Positions 45,900 to 54,537 of a stretch of 64,000 bases of DNA are shown here, piece by piece. The stretch lies in assembly GCA_963821495.1 (NCBI GenBank), contig CAWGEA010000003.1:1798001-1862000 (forward strand), given 5' to 3'. Within the stretch, counting starts at the first letter, position 1. Each line of letters begins with the position of its first letter. This DNA is from AC-32 sp963821495. Its GTDB lineage: Bacteria; Actinomycetota; Thermoleophilia; Gaiellales; Gaiellaceae. The position numbers and the translations under genes are program-made. The notes under the pieces were generated by a model that had not been told where the DNA came from, made no database searches, and worked only from the letters and a program-made list of their open reading frames with translations.

Positions 45900-47290
45900 A
45901 CCGACACGTCGCGCTGGTCGGCTTCATGGGCTCGGGCAAGACCGCGCTCGGCGCGCTGGTGGCGGCGCGGCTCGGCCGGCGCTTCGTCGATCTCGACCGG
46001 GAGCTCGAGCGGTCGCTGCAGCAGACGATCCCGGAGCTGTTCGAGCAGCGTGGCGAGCTGGAGTTCCGATTGCTCGAGGCACAGGCCACGCTCGACGCGC
46101 TCTGCAACGGCCGCCCCGCGGTGCTCGCGCTCGGCGGAGGCGCCGTCGAGACGCCCTCGATCCGGCACGCGCTGCGCGAGCACGCGCTGACCGTCCTGCT
46201 CGACGTCGAGGTCGACACGGCGTGGACGCGGGTCATGGGGAGCAACCGCCCGCTCGCGCGGGACGAGGGAAGCTTCCGCGACCTCTTCGAGCGCAGGCAG
46301 CCGCTCTACGCCGACGTGGCCGACGCCGTCGCCGCCGACGTGGACGGAATCGTCCTGGCCGCCGCCGGGATCGTCGTCGAGCACGGCGCGCTCGGGCGGC
46401 TCCCGCAGCTCGTGCCGGAGGGCGAGGTCGAGGTGATCGGCGACGCGACGGTGCTCGGGCTCCACCGACCGCCGCTCGACGCGCCGGTGTACGCCCTGCG
46501 CGGCGGCGAGGAGGCGAAGAGCCTCCGGGCGGTCGAGCGTCTCTGGCGAGAGTTCCGGCTCGGCCGCGACGGGACGATCGTCGCCTTCGGCGGCGGCTGC
46601 ACGACCGACGCGGCGGGGTTCGCGGCCGCGACCTACATGCGCGGCGTCCCGTGGGTCGCGGTGCCGACGACGCTCGTCGGGCAGGTCGACGCTGCGATCG
46701 GCGGCAAGACGGCCGTGAACCTGCCCGAGGGCAAGAACCTCGTCGGCGCCTTCCACTGGCCGGTGCGGACGGTGATCGACCCGGCGCTGCTCGAGACGCT
46801 GCCCGAGGAGGAGCACCGCGCGGGCATGGCCGAGGTGGTCAAGACGGGCCTGCTCGCGGGCGACCCGTTCTGGGAGCTGGAGACACCGGAGCTCGTCCGC
46901 CGTTGCGCCGCCTACAAGGCGGCCGTCTGCCTGCGGGACCCGCACGAGCAGGGCGAGCGGGCGGTGCTGAACCTCGGCCACACCTTCGCTCACGCGCTCG
47001 AAGCCGCCGGTGACTACCGCCGGCCGAGCCACGGCGAGGCGGTCGCGCTCGGGCTGCTGGCCGCGCTGCGGCTCTCCGGCCTCGACACCGCGCCGGTGGA
47101 AGAGGTGCTGCAGCCGAAGCCGGCGCAGGTCAGCCGCGAGGCCGCCTGGGCGGCGCTCGCGCGTGACAAGAAGGCGGTGAACGGCTCGCCGCGGCTCGTC
47201 CTGCTCGACGCGCCCGGCAAGCCGATCACGGGCGTCGAGCTCCCCGAGGAGCGTGTGCGGGCTGCCCTGGACGAGCTGATCGCGGACTGA
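45884..47290 (+). CDS. aroKB: Shikimate kinase / 3-dehydroquinate synthase fusion
   Basis: 468 aa bifunctional protein covering two shikimate steps. Residues 1-170 are shikimate kinase: P-loop GFMGSGKTALG at about 15-25, LGRRFVDLDRELE (Asp for shikimate), FRLLEAQ and ALGGGAVE. The rest is DHQ synthase: RGGEEAKSLRAVE, GGGCTTDAAGFAAATYMRGV, VPTTLVGQVDAAIGGKTAVN, EVVKTGLL and LNLGHTFAHALE (metal His). The DHQS N-terminal portion is trimmed relative to stand-alone AroB. A fused AroKB is known in Thermotoga. GTG at 45884 is chosen; it overlaps aroC by 16 bp. Confidence 0.93.
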   Translation: MAHALDRHVALVGFMGSGKTALGALVAARLGRRFVDLDRELERSLQQTIPELFEQRGELEFRLLEAQATLDALCNGRPAVLALGGGAVETPSIRHALREHALTVLLDVEVDTAWTRVMGSNRPLARDEGSFRDLFERRQPLYADVADAVAADVDGIVLAAAGIVVEHGALGRLPQLVPEGEVEVIGDATVLGLHRPPLDAPVYALRGGEEAKSLRAVERLWREFRLGRDGTIVAFGGGCTTDAAGFAAATYMRGVPWVAVPTTLVGQVDAAIGGKTAVNLPEGKNLVGAFHWPVRTVIDPALLETLPEEEHRAGMAEVVKTGLLAGDPFWELETPELVRRCAAYKAAVCLRDPHEQGERAVLNLGHTFAHALEAAGDYRRPSHGEAVALGLLAALRLSGLDTAPVEEVLQPKPAQVSREAAWAALARDKKAVNGSPRLVLLDAPGKPITGVELPEERVRAALDELIAD

Positions 47291-47298
47291 GCCCTCCC

Positions 47299-48537
47299 GT
47301 GCCCGGAACGGCGATGCGTTTGGTTCCACCGCTCGTGCTCGGGCTGGTCCTCGTCGCCGGCTGCGCGAGAGGCGAGAAGGTCCGCGTCCGCGTGACGCCA
47401 CGGGTGTCACGTATCGACCAGCCCGTGCACGTGTACGTCACCGGGACCGGCGGCAGGGACGTCGTCGAGCTGCGTCTCGTCGGCCGTGATGCGAGGGGGC
47501 GGAGGTGGTCGTCGTCGGCGCGCTTCCGTGCCCACCGCGGCCGCGTGGAGCCCGACCACGACGCGCCTCTTGCCGGGAGCTACCGCGGCGTCTGGGGAGC
47601 GGGGCTGCTCGCATCGCTCTCGAGGCCGGCGACCGGGCTCGACTCCTTCGCGCGGCGCCCCGGGCGACCGGTGCGGTTCAGGCTGGAGGTGCTGGTGCGC
47701 GGCAAGAGGGCTGCCGCCGCCTCGTTCAGCAGGCGCCTGCCAGCGGTCGACGCGCGAGCGTTGTCGGTCCGGGACGCCGGCTTCTACGGCCGGTACTATG
47801 CGCCCGCGCGACCGGCTCATCGTGCCCCGCCCGTCCTGCTCTTCGGCGGCTCCGAGGGCGGCCTTCCCTCTAACCGAATCCCTGCGCTGCTGGCGGCGCG
47901 AGGACATCCGACGCTCTCTCTCGCGTACTTCGCGGCACCCGGGCTTCCGTCGACGCTCTCGAGGGTTCCGCTCGAGTACTTCGCCGGTGCGCTGCGCTGG
48001 CTCCGCGCGCGCCCCGAGGTCGCCGGAAGCCGCGTCGCCGTGGTCGGCGTCTCGCGCGGCAGCGAGGCGGCGCAGCTGCTGGGAGCCCACTATCCCGGCC
48101 TGGTCGGGGCGGTCGTCGCCGCGGTGCCGAGCAACTCTGCGATCTGCGGGCTTCCGGCCTGCACCGGCCCCGCGTGGACGTTCCGCGGCCGGCCAGTCCC
48201 GTACACGAGACAGTTCGACTTCACCCAGCCTACGGACGACCCGGCGGCCGTCATTCCCGTCGAGCGCATCGGAGGCCCGATGCTGCTCGTCTGCGGCGGC
48301 CGCGACGCCGTATGGCGCTCGTGCGCCTACTCGAAGGCGATCCTCGCCCGGCGCAGGCACTTCGGGCGTTCGGGCGACATGCTGTACGCCTACCCGCGCG
48401 CAGGCCATTTCGTCGGAAGCCTGCTGCCGTTCCTGGCCGTCGCGCCGCGCTGGCTCGCGTTCAAGGAGCCCGACGAGCGTGCGCGGGAGGATCTCTGGCC
48501 GCGCGTGCTCTCCTTCCTCGACCGGGCGCCTGGGTGA
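47299..48537 (+). CDS. Predicted lipoprotein, acyl-CoA thioesterase/BAAT-type hydrolase
   Basis: 412 aa. The N-terminus (RLVPPLVLGLVLVAGCARG) is a lipoprotein signal with a lipobox ending in AGC. An Ig-like beta-domain follows (VRVTPRVSRIDQPVHVYV, the Bile_Hydr_Trans pattern). The C-terminal alpha/beta hydrolase is of the BAAT_C type, with PVLLFGGSEGGLPSNRI, the elbow VVGVSRGSEAAQLLG (Ser), and later GGRDAVWRS and YPRAGHFVG (His). It probably works on the outer face of the membrane on acyl esters or thioesters. It interrupts the aro run between aroKB and aroQ but shows no chemical link to it. No Shine-Dalgarno fixes the GTG at 47299. Confidence 0.82.
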   Translation: MPGTAMRLVPPLVLGLVLVAGCARGEKVRVRVTPRVSRIDQPVHVYVTGTGGRDVVELRLVGRDARGRRWSSSARFRAHRGRVEPDHDAPLAGSYRGVWGAGLLASLSRPATGLDSFARRPGRPVRFRLEVLVRGKRAAAASFSRRLPAVDARALSVRDAGFYGRYYAPARPAHRAPPVLLFGGSEGGLPSNRIPALLAARGHPTLSLAYFAAPGLPSTLSRVPLEYFAGALRWLRARPEVAGSRVAVVGVSRGSEAAQLLGAHYPGLVGAVVAAVPSNSAICGLPACTGPAWTFRGRPVPYTRQFDFTQPTDDPAAVIPVERIGGPMLLVCGGRDAVWRSCAYSKAILARRRHFGRSGDMLYAYPRAGHFVGSLLPFLAVAPRWLAFKEPDERAREDLWPRVLSFLDRAPG

Positions 48538-48545
48538 GACGCCGG

Positions 48546-48551
48546 TAGAGT
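48546..48551 (+). promoter_or_regulatory. aroQ -10 element
   Basis: TAGAGT, 6 nt before the aroQ GTG at 48558. It suggests a leaderless transcript starting the aroQ-pepP unit. Confidence 0.5.
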
Positions 48552-48557
48552 CGCCGC

Positions 48558-48986
48558 GTGCGCGTCGCCGTCCTCAACGGGGTCAACCTCGACGTCCTCC
48601 ACCGGCGCAACCCGGAGCTGTACGGCGGCCTGACCCTGAACCAGCTCGAGGGCCGGATCTACGAATGGGCGCGCGAGCTCGAGCTGCTGGCCGACTGCCG
48701 CCAGACCAACAGCGAGGCCGAGTACGTCGGCTGGTGCCACGACGCGCTCGACTGGGCCGGCGGCGTGATCGCCAACCCCGGCGCCTGGTCGCACTACAGC
48801 TACGCGATCCACGACGCGCTGGAGCTGATTACGGTCCCCGTCGTGGAGGTGCACCTCTCGAACATCGAGGAGCGCGAAGACTGGCGGCGACACTCGGTGA
48901 TCGCCGACCTCGCCGCGACCCGCGTGATCGGCAAGGGGCCGGACGGCTACCGCGAGGCGCTCGAGTTCCTGGCGGAGCGGACGTGA
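48558..48986 (+). CDS. aroQ: Type II 3-dehydroquinate dehydratase
   Basis: 142 aa, dodecameric type II enzyme converting dehydroquinate to dehydroshikimate. Signatures: VLNGVNLDVLHRRNPELYGG (the usual NGPNLNLLGxREPxxYG; the catalytic Tyr and Arg are kept), RQTNSEAEYVGWCHDA, NPGAWSHYSYAIHDAL with the catalytic His, and VEVHLSNIEEREDWRRHS. The opening GVNLDVL differs from the usual GPNLN, and the Ser of HxS-type loops is conserved. GTG start at 48558, leaderless. Stop overlaps pepP as GTGA. Confidence 0.93.
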   Translation: MRVAVLNGVNLDVLHRRNPELYGGLTLNQLEGRIYEWARELELLADCRQTNSEAEYVGWCHDALDWAGGVIANPGAWSHYSYAIHDALELITVPVVEVHLSNIEEREDWRRHSVIADLAATRVIGKGPDGYREALEFLAERT

Positions 48987-50017
48987 GTCGCGTCGACCGT
49001 CTGCGTGCGACGCTCGAGGAGCCGCTGCTCGTCTCGAACGTCGTCAACGTCCGCTACCTGGTCGGCTTCTCGAGCTCCAACGCGGCGCTGCTCGTCGAGC
49101 CCGAGCGGGTGCAGCTCTTCAGCGACTTCCGCTACGCCGAGGCCGCCCGCGCGGTCGAGGGCGTCGAGTTCGTCGAGACGAAGCGCTCGGTCGTCGCGGC
49201 GCTAGCGGAGCTGCTCGAGGGCTGGGTCGGCTTCGAGGCCGACGCGGTCAGCTACGCGGAGTGGCAGACGCTCGGCGGCGGCGAGGCCGAGCTCGTGCCG
49301 CGCCGCGGGCTCGTCGAGGCCCTGCGCGCGGTCAAGGACGAGACCGAGCTCGACACGATCCGCCGCGCCGGAGAGATCACGAGCGAGGCGTACGAGCGGC
49401 TCGCCGGGGAGCGCTTCGTCGGCCGGAGCGAGCGCGAGCTCTCGTGGCGTGTGGACCAGCTCTTCCACGAGCTCGGCGCGCACGCGCCGGCTTTCGAGAC
49501 GATCGTCGCCTCCGGGCCGAACGGCGCCCGCCCGCACGCGCGTCCGACCGACCGCGTGGTCGAGGCCGGCGAGACCGTCGTGATCGACGCCGGTGCGATG
49601 GTCAACGGCTACTGCGCCGACTGCACGCGCACCTTCGCGACCGGTCCGCTCCCGGACGAGCTCAGGCGCGCGTACACGACCTGCCTCGAGGGCCAGCTCG
49701 CCGGGCTCGAGGCCGTGCGAGCGGGCGTCACCGGCGTCGACGCCGACGCGGCCGCGCGGGCTGTGATCGAGGCGGCGGGACTCGGCGAGAAGTTCGGCCA
49801 CGGCCTCGGCCACGGGGTCGGCCTGGACGTGCACGAGGCTCCGCGCCTGTCGCGCGAGTCGAGCGACACGCTCGCCGCCGGGAACGTCGCCACCGTCGAG
49901 CCCGGCGTCTACCTGGAAGGCGTCGGCGGGATCCGGATCGAGGACCTCGTGATCGTCACCGACGGCGAGCCCGAGGTGCTGACGAGCTCCACCAAGGATC
50001 TCGTCACGGTCAGCTAG
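48983..50017 (+). CDS. pepP: Xaa-Pro aminopeptidase (M24)
   Basis: 344 aa metallopeptidase removing N-terminal residues before Pro. The C-terminal pita-bread domain shows the five metal ligands: VVIDAGAMVNGYCADCTRTF (two Asp), FGHGLGHGVGLDVHE (His), TVEPGVYLEGVGGIRIED (two Glu). The N-terminal domain includes YLVGFSSSNAALLVEPERV. GTG start coupled to aroQ. The stop TAG is part of a possible -10 for efp. The aroQ-pepP-efp order matches Bacillus. Confidence 0.93.
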   Translation: MSRVDRLRATLEEPLLVSNVVNVRYLVGFSSSNAALLVEPERVQLFSDFRYAEAARAVEGVEFVETKRSVVAALAELLEGWVGFEADAVSYAEWQTLGGGEAELVPRRGLVEALRAVKDETELDTIRRAGEITSEAYERLAGERFVGRSERELSWRVDQLFHELGAHAPAFETIVASGPNGARPHARPTDRVVEAGETVVIDAGAMVNGYCADCTRTFATGPLPDELRRAYTTCLEGQLAGLEAVRAGVTGVDADAAARAVIEAAGLGEKFGHGLGHGVGLDVHEAPRLSRESSDTLAAGNVATVEPGVYLEGVGGIRIEDLVIVTDGEPEVLTSSTKDLVTVS

Positions 50018-50020
50018 CGT
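50015..50020 (+). promoter_or_regulatory. -10 element overlapping the pepP stop
   Basis: TAGCGT begins at the pepP TAG and ends 9 nt before the efp GTG at 50030. Likely promoter of efp. Confidence 0.4.
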
Positions 50021-50029
50021 ACGCCCGCC

Positions 50030-50596
50030 GTGGCCGAGACCGTCTCCACGAACCAGTTCCGCAACGGGATGCACATCCAGCTCGAGGGCTCGGTCTGGCG
50101 CATCCTCGAGTTCCAGCACGTCAAACCCGGCAAGGGCGGCGCCTTCGTGCGCTCGCGCCTGCGCAACCTCGACTCGGGCGCCGTGGTCGACAAGACCTTC
50201 CGCGCAGGCGAGAAGTTCACGCGCATCCGTACCGAGGTGAAGGAGGTGCAGTACCTCTACGACGCCGGCGACGAGGCCGTGTTCATGGACACGGAGACGT
50301 ACGACCAGTTCTCGCTCCCGCACACGACGGTCGAGGACGCACTGCCCTACCTCGAGCCGAGCTCGACGGTGCAGGTGCTGGAGGTGGACGGCAAGCCCTC
50401 GGGCGTGCAGCTGCCCTCGTCGGTCGAGCTCGCGGTGGCCGAGACCGAGCCCGGCGTGCGCGGCGACACCGTCTCGAACGTGACGAAGCCGGCGACTCTC
50501 GAGACCGGCGCGGTCGTACAGGTGCCGCTGTTCGTGAACGTGGGCGACCGCATCAAGGTCGACCCCCGCGAGGGCCGCTACATCTCTCGCGCATGA
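50030..50596 (+). CDS. efp: Translation elongation factor P
   Basis: 188 aa. Rescues ribosomes stalled at polyproline. N-terminal KOW-like domain with HVKPGKGGAFVRSRLRN, where the Lys of PGKGG is the residue modified in many bacteria, then two OB folds. It ends VPLFVNVGDRIKVDPREGRYISRA, the EF-P C-terminal signature. GTG start at 50030. The modifying enzyme is not in this window. The 98 bp after it include an A-rich run and a TAGGCT promoter for the next gene. Confidence 0.96.
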   Translation: MAETVSTNQFRNGMHIQLEGSVWRILEFQHVKPGKGGAFVRSRLRNLDSGAVVDKTFRAGEKFTRIRTEVKEVQYLYDAGDEAVFMDTETYDQFSLPHTTVEDALPYLEPSSTVQVLEVDGKPSGVQLPSSVELAVAETEPGVRGDTVSNVTKPATLETGAVVQVPLFVNVGDRIKVDPREGRYISRA

Positions 50597-50682
50597 ACGA
50601 AACCCGTGCAGAGGGCTCGGCCTTCGGCCGAGTCCCGCCCGCCGACTTCGTAGCGCCTCGGCGAGCGACGAAAAAACCGCGC

Positions 50683-50688
50683 TAGGCT
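50683..50688 (+). promoter_or_regulatory. -10 element of the accB/accC operon
   Basis: TAGGCT, 6 nt before the GTG at 50695; no Shine-Dalgarno, leaderless start likely. A run of six A lies just upstream (50671-50676). Confidence 0.5.
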
Positions 50689-50694
50689 CCTCGC

Positions 50695-52503
50695 GTGCCT
50701 GCCCTGGTGGATACCACCATCCGGCTGCTGAGCCAGGAGCCGCTCGCCGGGCTGATGCCGACCGCGGAGCTGCTGCGGCTGGCGGAGACCCTCGACGGGG
50801 CCGGCTTCGCGTACCTCGAGGTCTCGGGGGGCGGCGTCTTCGACACGGCGGTGCGCCGCGGCGTCGAGAGCCCCTGGGAGCGGATCCGCGCGCTGAACGA
50901 GCGCACCAAGACGCCGCTCGCGATGGCGTTGCGCGGCCGCTTCCTCGTCGGTTCGCGGCCTGTCGGAGGCGAGTTCGTCAGCCGTTTCGTCGCCTCGGCC
51001 GCCGAGAGCGGGATCGAGGTGTTTCGCCTGCACGACCCGCTCAACGACGTCGAGAACCTGCGCGAGGCGGGCCAGGCGATCAATGCGGCCGGCAAGGAGT
51101 TCGACGCCGGGCTCGTCTTCGGCTCCGGCTACACGAACGAGACCGAGGCGCTGGTCGAGCAGGCGCGCAAGCTGCCCGAGCTCGGCGCGGCGCGCGTGCT
51201 GGTGCACGACCCTTCGAGTTCGCTGCAGCCACAGCGTGCACTGGAGCTCGTCGGCACCCTCGCGGAGGCGAGCGGGCTGCCGGTCGGCCTCTACTGCCAG
51301 GGCGCGGGCGGGAACGCGATGGCCGCCGGGCTCGAGGCTGCGCGGGCCGGGGCGGACCTCGTCGCCTGCGCGGTCTACCCGGTCGCGCTGACCGTGCATC
51401 GGATCTCCGGCGAGGCGCTCGCGACCGCGCTCTCGGGCCTCGGCCTCGACACCGGCGTCGACGTCGCCGCGCTGTGGCGCGCCTCCGAGCAGGTCGACGA
51501 GCACATCGGCGACCAGCCGGTCACGCCGCTCGCGCCGCGGATCGCGGTGCGCGCGGCCGAGCACAAGGTGCCGCCCGGCCTGGTGGGCGCGCTCGACTCG
51601 CACCTGCGCGCGCTCGCCGCCGGCGACCGGCTGGACGAGGTGCTGGACGAGCTCGCGCGCATCCGCGAGGAGGTCGGCTGGCCGCCGATCGCCTCGCCGA
51701 TCGGCCAGATTCTCGGCTCGCAGGCGCTGCTGCACGTCCTCAGCGCGAGCCGCTACCGGACCGTCGTCGACGAGCTGCGCGCGCTGATCGAGGGCCGCTA
51801 CGGAAGCCCGCCCGGGCCGATCGACGCGACCGTCCGGCGGGCGGTCTCGCTCTCAGGCGGCGCGCCGGAGGAGGAGGCGCCGGTCGACCTCGACTCCCTC
51901 CGAGACGAGGCGAAGGGCCTTGCCTCGAGCGAAGAGGAGCTGCTGCTGCTCGCGCTCTTCGGCGAGGAGGCCGAGCCGCTGCTGCAGGCGATCCGCGGCC
52001 GGGCGAGCGGCGACGACAGCCTCGTCGCCGGAGGCGTCGACCAGGCGCGCGCCGACCGAATCCGGGAGATCGTCCGGATCGTCCAGGAATCGGGAGTGGG
52101 CGAGGTGACGATCGAGGAGGCCGGCATGCGCGTCTCCGTGCGGCGCACACCGGAGCAGCTCGAGCCTCGTCTCGCCGCGGAAGTGCCCGGCCCGGAGGAC
52201 GACGAGCTGCCACCGCCACCGAGCCCCGCCGCGGACGGCTTCGTGCGCGTAGAGGCGCCGATGGTCGGCGTCTTCTACCGCGCGCCGCAGCCCGGGGCGC
52301 CGCCGTTCGTCGAGGAGGGCGACGCCGTCGGGCCGGGGCAGACGCTCTGCATCCTCGAGGCGATGAAGCTGATGAACGAGATCAAGGCCGACTCGCCCGG
52401 GGTCGTGCGATCTATCCACGTCGGCAACGCGGAGCCCGTCGAGTTCGGCCAGCTGTTGTTCGAGCTCGAGCCGGTCGCGCCCCAGCCACTCGACGCGGTG
52501 TAG
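50695..52503 (+). CDS. Degenerate carboxyltransferase domain fused to biotin carboxyl carrier (AccB)
   Basis: 602 aa. Residues 1-370 resemble the carboxyltransferase of oxaloacetate decarboxylase/pyruvate carboxylase (VDTTIRLLSQEPLAGLMPT, FAYLEVSGGGVFDTAVRR, VFRLHDPLNDVENL). The catalytic features are lost: after DTT the usual Arg-Asp is changed, the carbamylated Lys motif (KDMAG in the family) reads VHDPSSS, and the HxHD metal motif reads YCQGAGGN. The C-terminus from about 450 is AccB: VRIVQESGVGEVTIEEAGMRVSVRR, a Pro-rich linker, then VEAPMVGVFYRAP and the biotinylated ILEAMKLMNEIKAD. It is upstream of accC by 2 bp. I infer a carrier subunit with a non-catalytic scaffold. True decarboxylase activity is unlikely but untested. 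Confidence 0.85.
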   Translation: MPALVDTTIRLLSQEPLAGLMPTAELLRLAETLDGAGFAYLEVSGGGVFDTAVRRGVESPWERIRALNERTKTPLAMALRGRFLVGSRPVGGEFVSRFVASAAESGIEVFRLHDPLNDVENLREAGQAINAAGKEFDAGLVFGSGYTNETEALVEQARKLPELGAARVLVHDPSSSLQPQRALELVGTLAEASGLPVGLYCQGAGGNAMAAGLEAARAGADLVACAVYPVALTVHRISGEALATALSGLGLDTGVDVAALWRASEQVDEHIGDQPVTPLAPRIAVRAAEHKVPPGLVGALDSHLRALAAGDRLDEVLDELARIREEVGWPPIASPIGQILGSQALLHVLSASRYRTVVDELRALIEGRYGSPPGPIDATVRRAVSLSGGAPEEEAPVDLDSLRDEAKGLASSEEELLLLALFGEEAEPLLQAIRGRASGDDSLVAGGVDQARADRIREIVRIVQESGVGEVTIEEAGMRVSVRRTPEQLEPRLAAEVPGPEDDELPPPPSPAADGFVRVEAPMVGVFYRAPQPGAPPFVEEGDAVGPGQTLCILEAMKLMNEIKADSPGVVRSIHVGNAEPVEFGQLLFELEPVAPQPLDAV

Positions 52504-52505
52504 CG

Positions 52506-53864
52506 GTGTTCAACCGTGTGCTGGTAGCGAATCGCGGCGAGATCGCCGTCCGCGTGATCCGTGCGCTGCACGAGAACGACATCGAGGCCGTGGCCGTCTA
52601 CTCGACCGCCGACGCCGACGCGCTCCACGTGCGCCTCGCCGACCGCGCGATCTGTGTCGGCCCGCCGCAGGCGACCGAGAGCTACCTGAAGATCCCGTCG
52701 CTCGTCGCCGCAGCGACCACCACCGGCTGCGAGGCCGTCCATCCCGGCTACGGCTTCCTGGCAGAGAACCCGGCTTTCGTCGAGGCGTGCGCCGACAACG
52801 ACCTCGTCTTCGTCGGCCCGAGCGCGGACGTGATGGCGCGGATGGGCGACAAGGTCGAGGCCAAGCGCGAAATGCGCGACGCGGGCGTTCCGCTCGTGCC
52901 GGGCACCGAGGAGGCGACGAGCGTGGAGGAGGCGCGGGCCGCCGCCGAGGAGGTCGGCTACCCGGTGCTGCTGAAGGCCTCGGCCGGCGGCGGCGGCAAG
53001 GGTATGCGCCTGGTCGCCGAGCCCGATCAGCTCGAGGCCGCGTACGGCACGGCCGCGCTGGAGGCCGAGGCCGCCTTCGGCGACGGCAGCCTCTACCTCG
53101 AGAAGGTGGTCGCGCCCGCGCGCCACGTCGAGATCCAGGTGCTCGCCGACGGGCAGGGCGGCGTGCTGACGCTCGGCGAGCGCGAGTGCTCGATCCAACG
53201 GCGCCACCAGAAGCTGATCGAGGAGTCGCCCTCGACGGCGCTGGACGCCGAAACGCGGGAGGCGATGGAAACCGCCGCCGAGCGGGCCTGCCACGCGATC
53301 GGCTACCGCAACGCCGGCACGTTCGAGTTCCTGCTGGGCGTGGACCGGGCCTTCTACTTCATCGAGCTGAATGCGCGGCTCCAGGTCGAGCACCCGGTCA
53401 CGGAGCTGGTCACGGGCGTCGATCTCGTGCGCGAGCAGCTGCGCGTGGCGGCGGGCAAGCCGCTCGCGCGCACCGGCCGCGCCGACCGGCGCGGGCACGC
53501 GATCGAGGTCCGGCTCAACGCCGAGGACCCGCGCAACGACTTCGCGCCGGCGCCCGGCCGCGTGACGCGCTTCCGGCCGCCGCTCGGGCCGGGGGTGCGG
53601 CTGGACACGCACCTCGAGGACGGCTACCTCGTGCCGCCGCACTACGACTCGCTGCTCGGCAAGCTGATCGTGTGGGACGAGACGCGGCCGCAGGCGATCG
53701 AGCGGGCGCTGCGGGCGCTGGGCGAGCTCGTGCTCGAGGGCGTGCCGACCACGCGCGAACTGGCGATCGACATCCTGCGAGGAGAGGAGTTCGGCAGCGG
53801 CCGCTACTCGACCGGGTACCTCGCCGAGGCCGCGGAGCGACTCCCGGCGATCGTCGGCTCGTGA
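52506..53864 (+). CDS. accC: Biotin carboxylase (acetyl-CoA carboxylase subunit)
   Basis: 452 aa ATP-grasp enzyme that carboxylates biotin on AccB. Signatures: NRGEIAVRVIRAL at the N-terminus, VHPGYGFLAENPAF, the Gly-rich ATP lid LKASAGGGGKGMRL, ERECSIQRRHQKLIEESPS, GTFEFLL and FIELNARLQVEHPVTE. GTG at 52506, directly after the AccB fusion. The carboxyltransferase subunits (AccA/AccD) are not in the window. Part of the conserved efp-accB-accC-asp23-nusB block. Confidence 0.95.
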   Translation: MFNRVLVANRGEIAVRVIRALHENDIEAVAVYSTADADALHVRLADRAICVGPPQATESYLKIPSLVAAATTTGCEAVHPGYGFLAENPAFVEACADNDLVFVGPSADVMARMGDKVEAKREMRDAGVPLVPGTEEATSVEEARAAAEEVGYPVLLKASAGGGGKGMRLVAEPDQLEAAYGTAALEAEAAFGDGSLYLEKVVAPARHVEIQVLADGQGGVLTLGERECSIQRRHQKLIEESPSTALDAETREAMETAAERACHAIGYRNAGTFEFLLGVDRAFYFIELNARLQVEHPVTELVTGVDLVREQLRVAAGKPLARTGRADRRGHAIEVRLNAEDPRNDFAPAPGRVTRFRPPLGPGVRLDTHLEDGYLVPPHYDSLLGKLIVWDETRPQAIERALRALGELVLEGVPTTRELAIDILRGEEFGSGRYSTGYLAEAAERLPAIVGS

Positions 53865-54166
53865 CCCAGCCGCTCGTCTTCCACGGCCCGGCGGGGTCGG
53901 TGACGATCACCGCGGCGGCGCTCTCGCGGCTCGTCGCGCAGGCCGTCACCACCGTCGAGGGCGCGCGGCTGCGCCGGCCGAGGCGCGGGCTCGAGGTCGA
54001 GCACGCGGACGGGCGTGCGACGGTCTCGCTCGAGCTCTCGGCTCGGTTCGGCGAGTCGCTCCCCGAACTGGCGCGCGCGGTGCAGGAGCACGTCGTCGAG
54101 GCGCTCACGCAGACGGCCGGGCTGGAGGTCGAGCGCGTGGACGTCGAGATCGAGGAGATCACGTGA
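53861..54166 (+). CDS. Asp23/Gls24 family envelope stress protein (YqhY-like)
   Basis: 101 aa. Begins LVFHGPAGSVTITAAALSRLVAQAVTTVEGA, the Asp23/Gls24 pattern, followed by GRATVSLELSARFGESLPELARAVQEHVVEALTQTAGLEVERVDVEIEEI. In B. subtilis the homologue YqhY sits in the same accBC-yqhY-nusB context and is tied to fatty-acid synthesis control. GTG at 53861 overlaps accC (GTGA) and its stop overlaps nusB (GTGA). Confidence 0.88.
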   Translation: MTQPLVFHGPAGSVTITAAALSRLVAQAVTTVEGARLRRPRRGLEVEHADGRATVSLELSARFGESLPELARAVQEHVVEALTQTAGLEVERVDVEIEEIT

Positions 54167-54537
54167 GCCGCCGGGCCGACCGTCGGACCGCGCTCGTCCT
54201 GCTCTACCAGTGGGACGTCACCGGGCAGGAGCTGGCCTCGCTCTTCGACGGCGACGTCGCGCCGTTCTCGCGCGAGCTCGCCGAGGGCGTGATCGAGCGG
54301 CACGAGGAGCTCGACGCGCGCATCACCGCGTCGGCGGACGACTGGACGGCCGACCGGCTCGGTGCCCTGGAGCGCAACATCCTGCGCATGGCGATCCTTG
54401 AGCTCGATCGCGGCGAAGTGCCGGTCGAGGTCGCGATCGACGAGGCCGTCTCGCTCGCCAAGCGCTACTCCTCCGAGGACGCGGGCAGGCTCGTCAACGG
54501 CATACTCGGCCACATCGTGAAGGAGAGGACCGCGTGA
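54163..54537 (+). CDS. nusB: Transcription antitermination protein NusB
   Basis: 124 aa all-helical protein that binds boxA RNA with NusE. Signatures: RRADRRTALVLLYQWDVTG, ALERNILRMAILELDRGEVPVEVAIDEAVSLAKRYSSEDAGRLVNGILGHIV. GTG at 54163, coupled. Its last codons and stop (HIVKERTA) are copied twice in the following 170 bp (see 54508-54706), so downstream reading frames have decoy stop/start and ribosome-binding segments. Confidence 0.94.
   Translation: MSRRADRRTALVLLYQWDVTGQELASLFDGDVAPFSRELAEGVIERHEELDARITASADDWTADRLGALERNILRMAILELDRGEVPVEVAIDEAVSLAKRYSSEDAGRLVNGILGHIVKERTA

Noticed and set aside
50695..52503. Oxaloacetate decarboxylase or pyruvate carboxylase subunit B as a functional annotation
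   Set aside because: The catalytic Lys and HxHD metal motifs are missing, although the fold is related.
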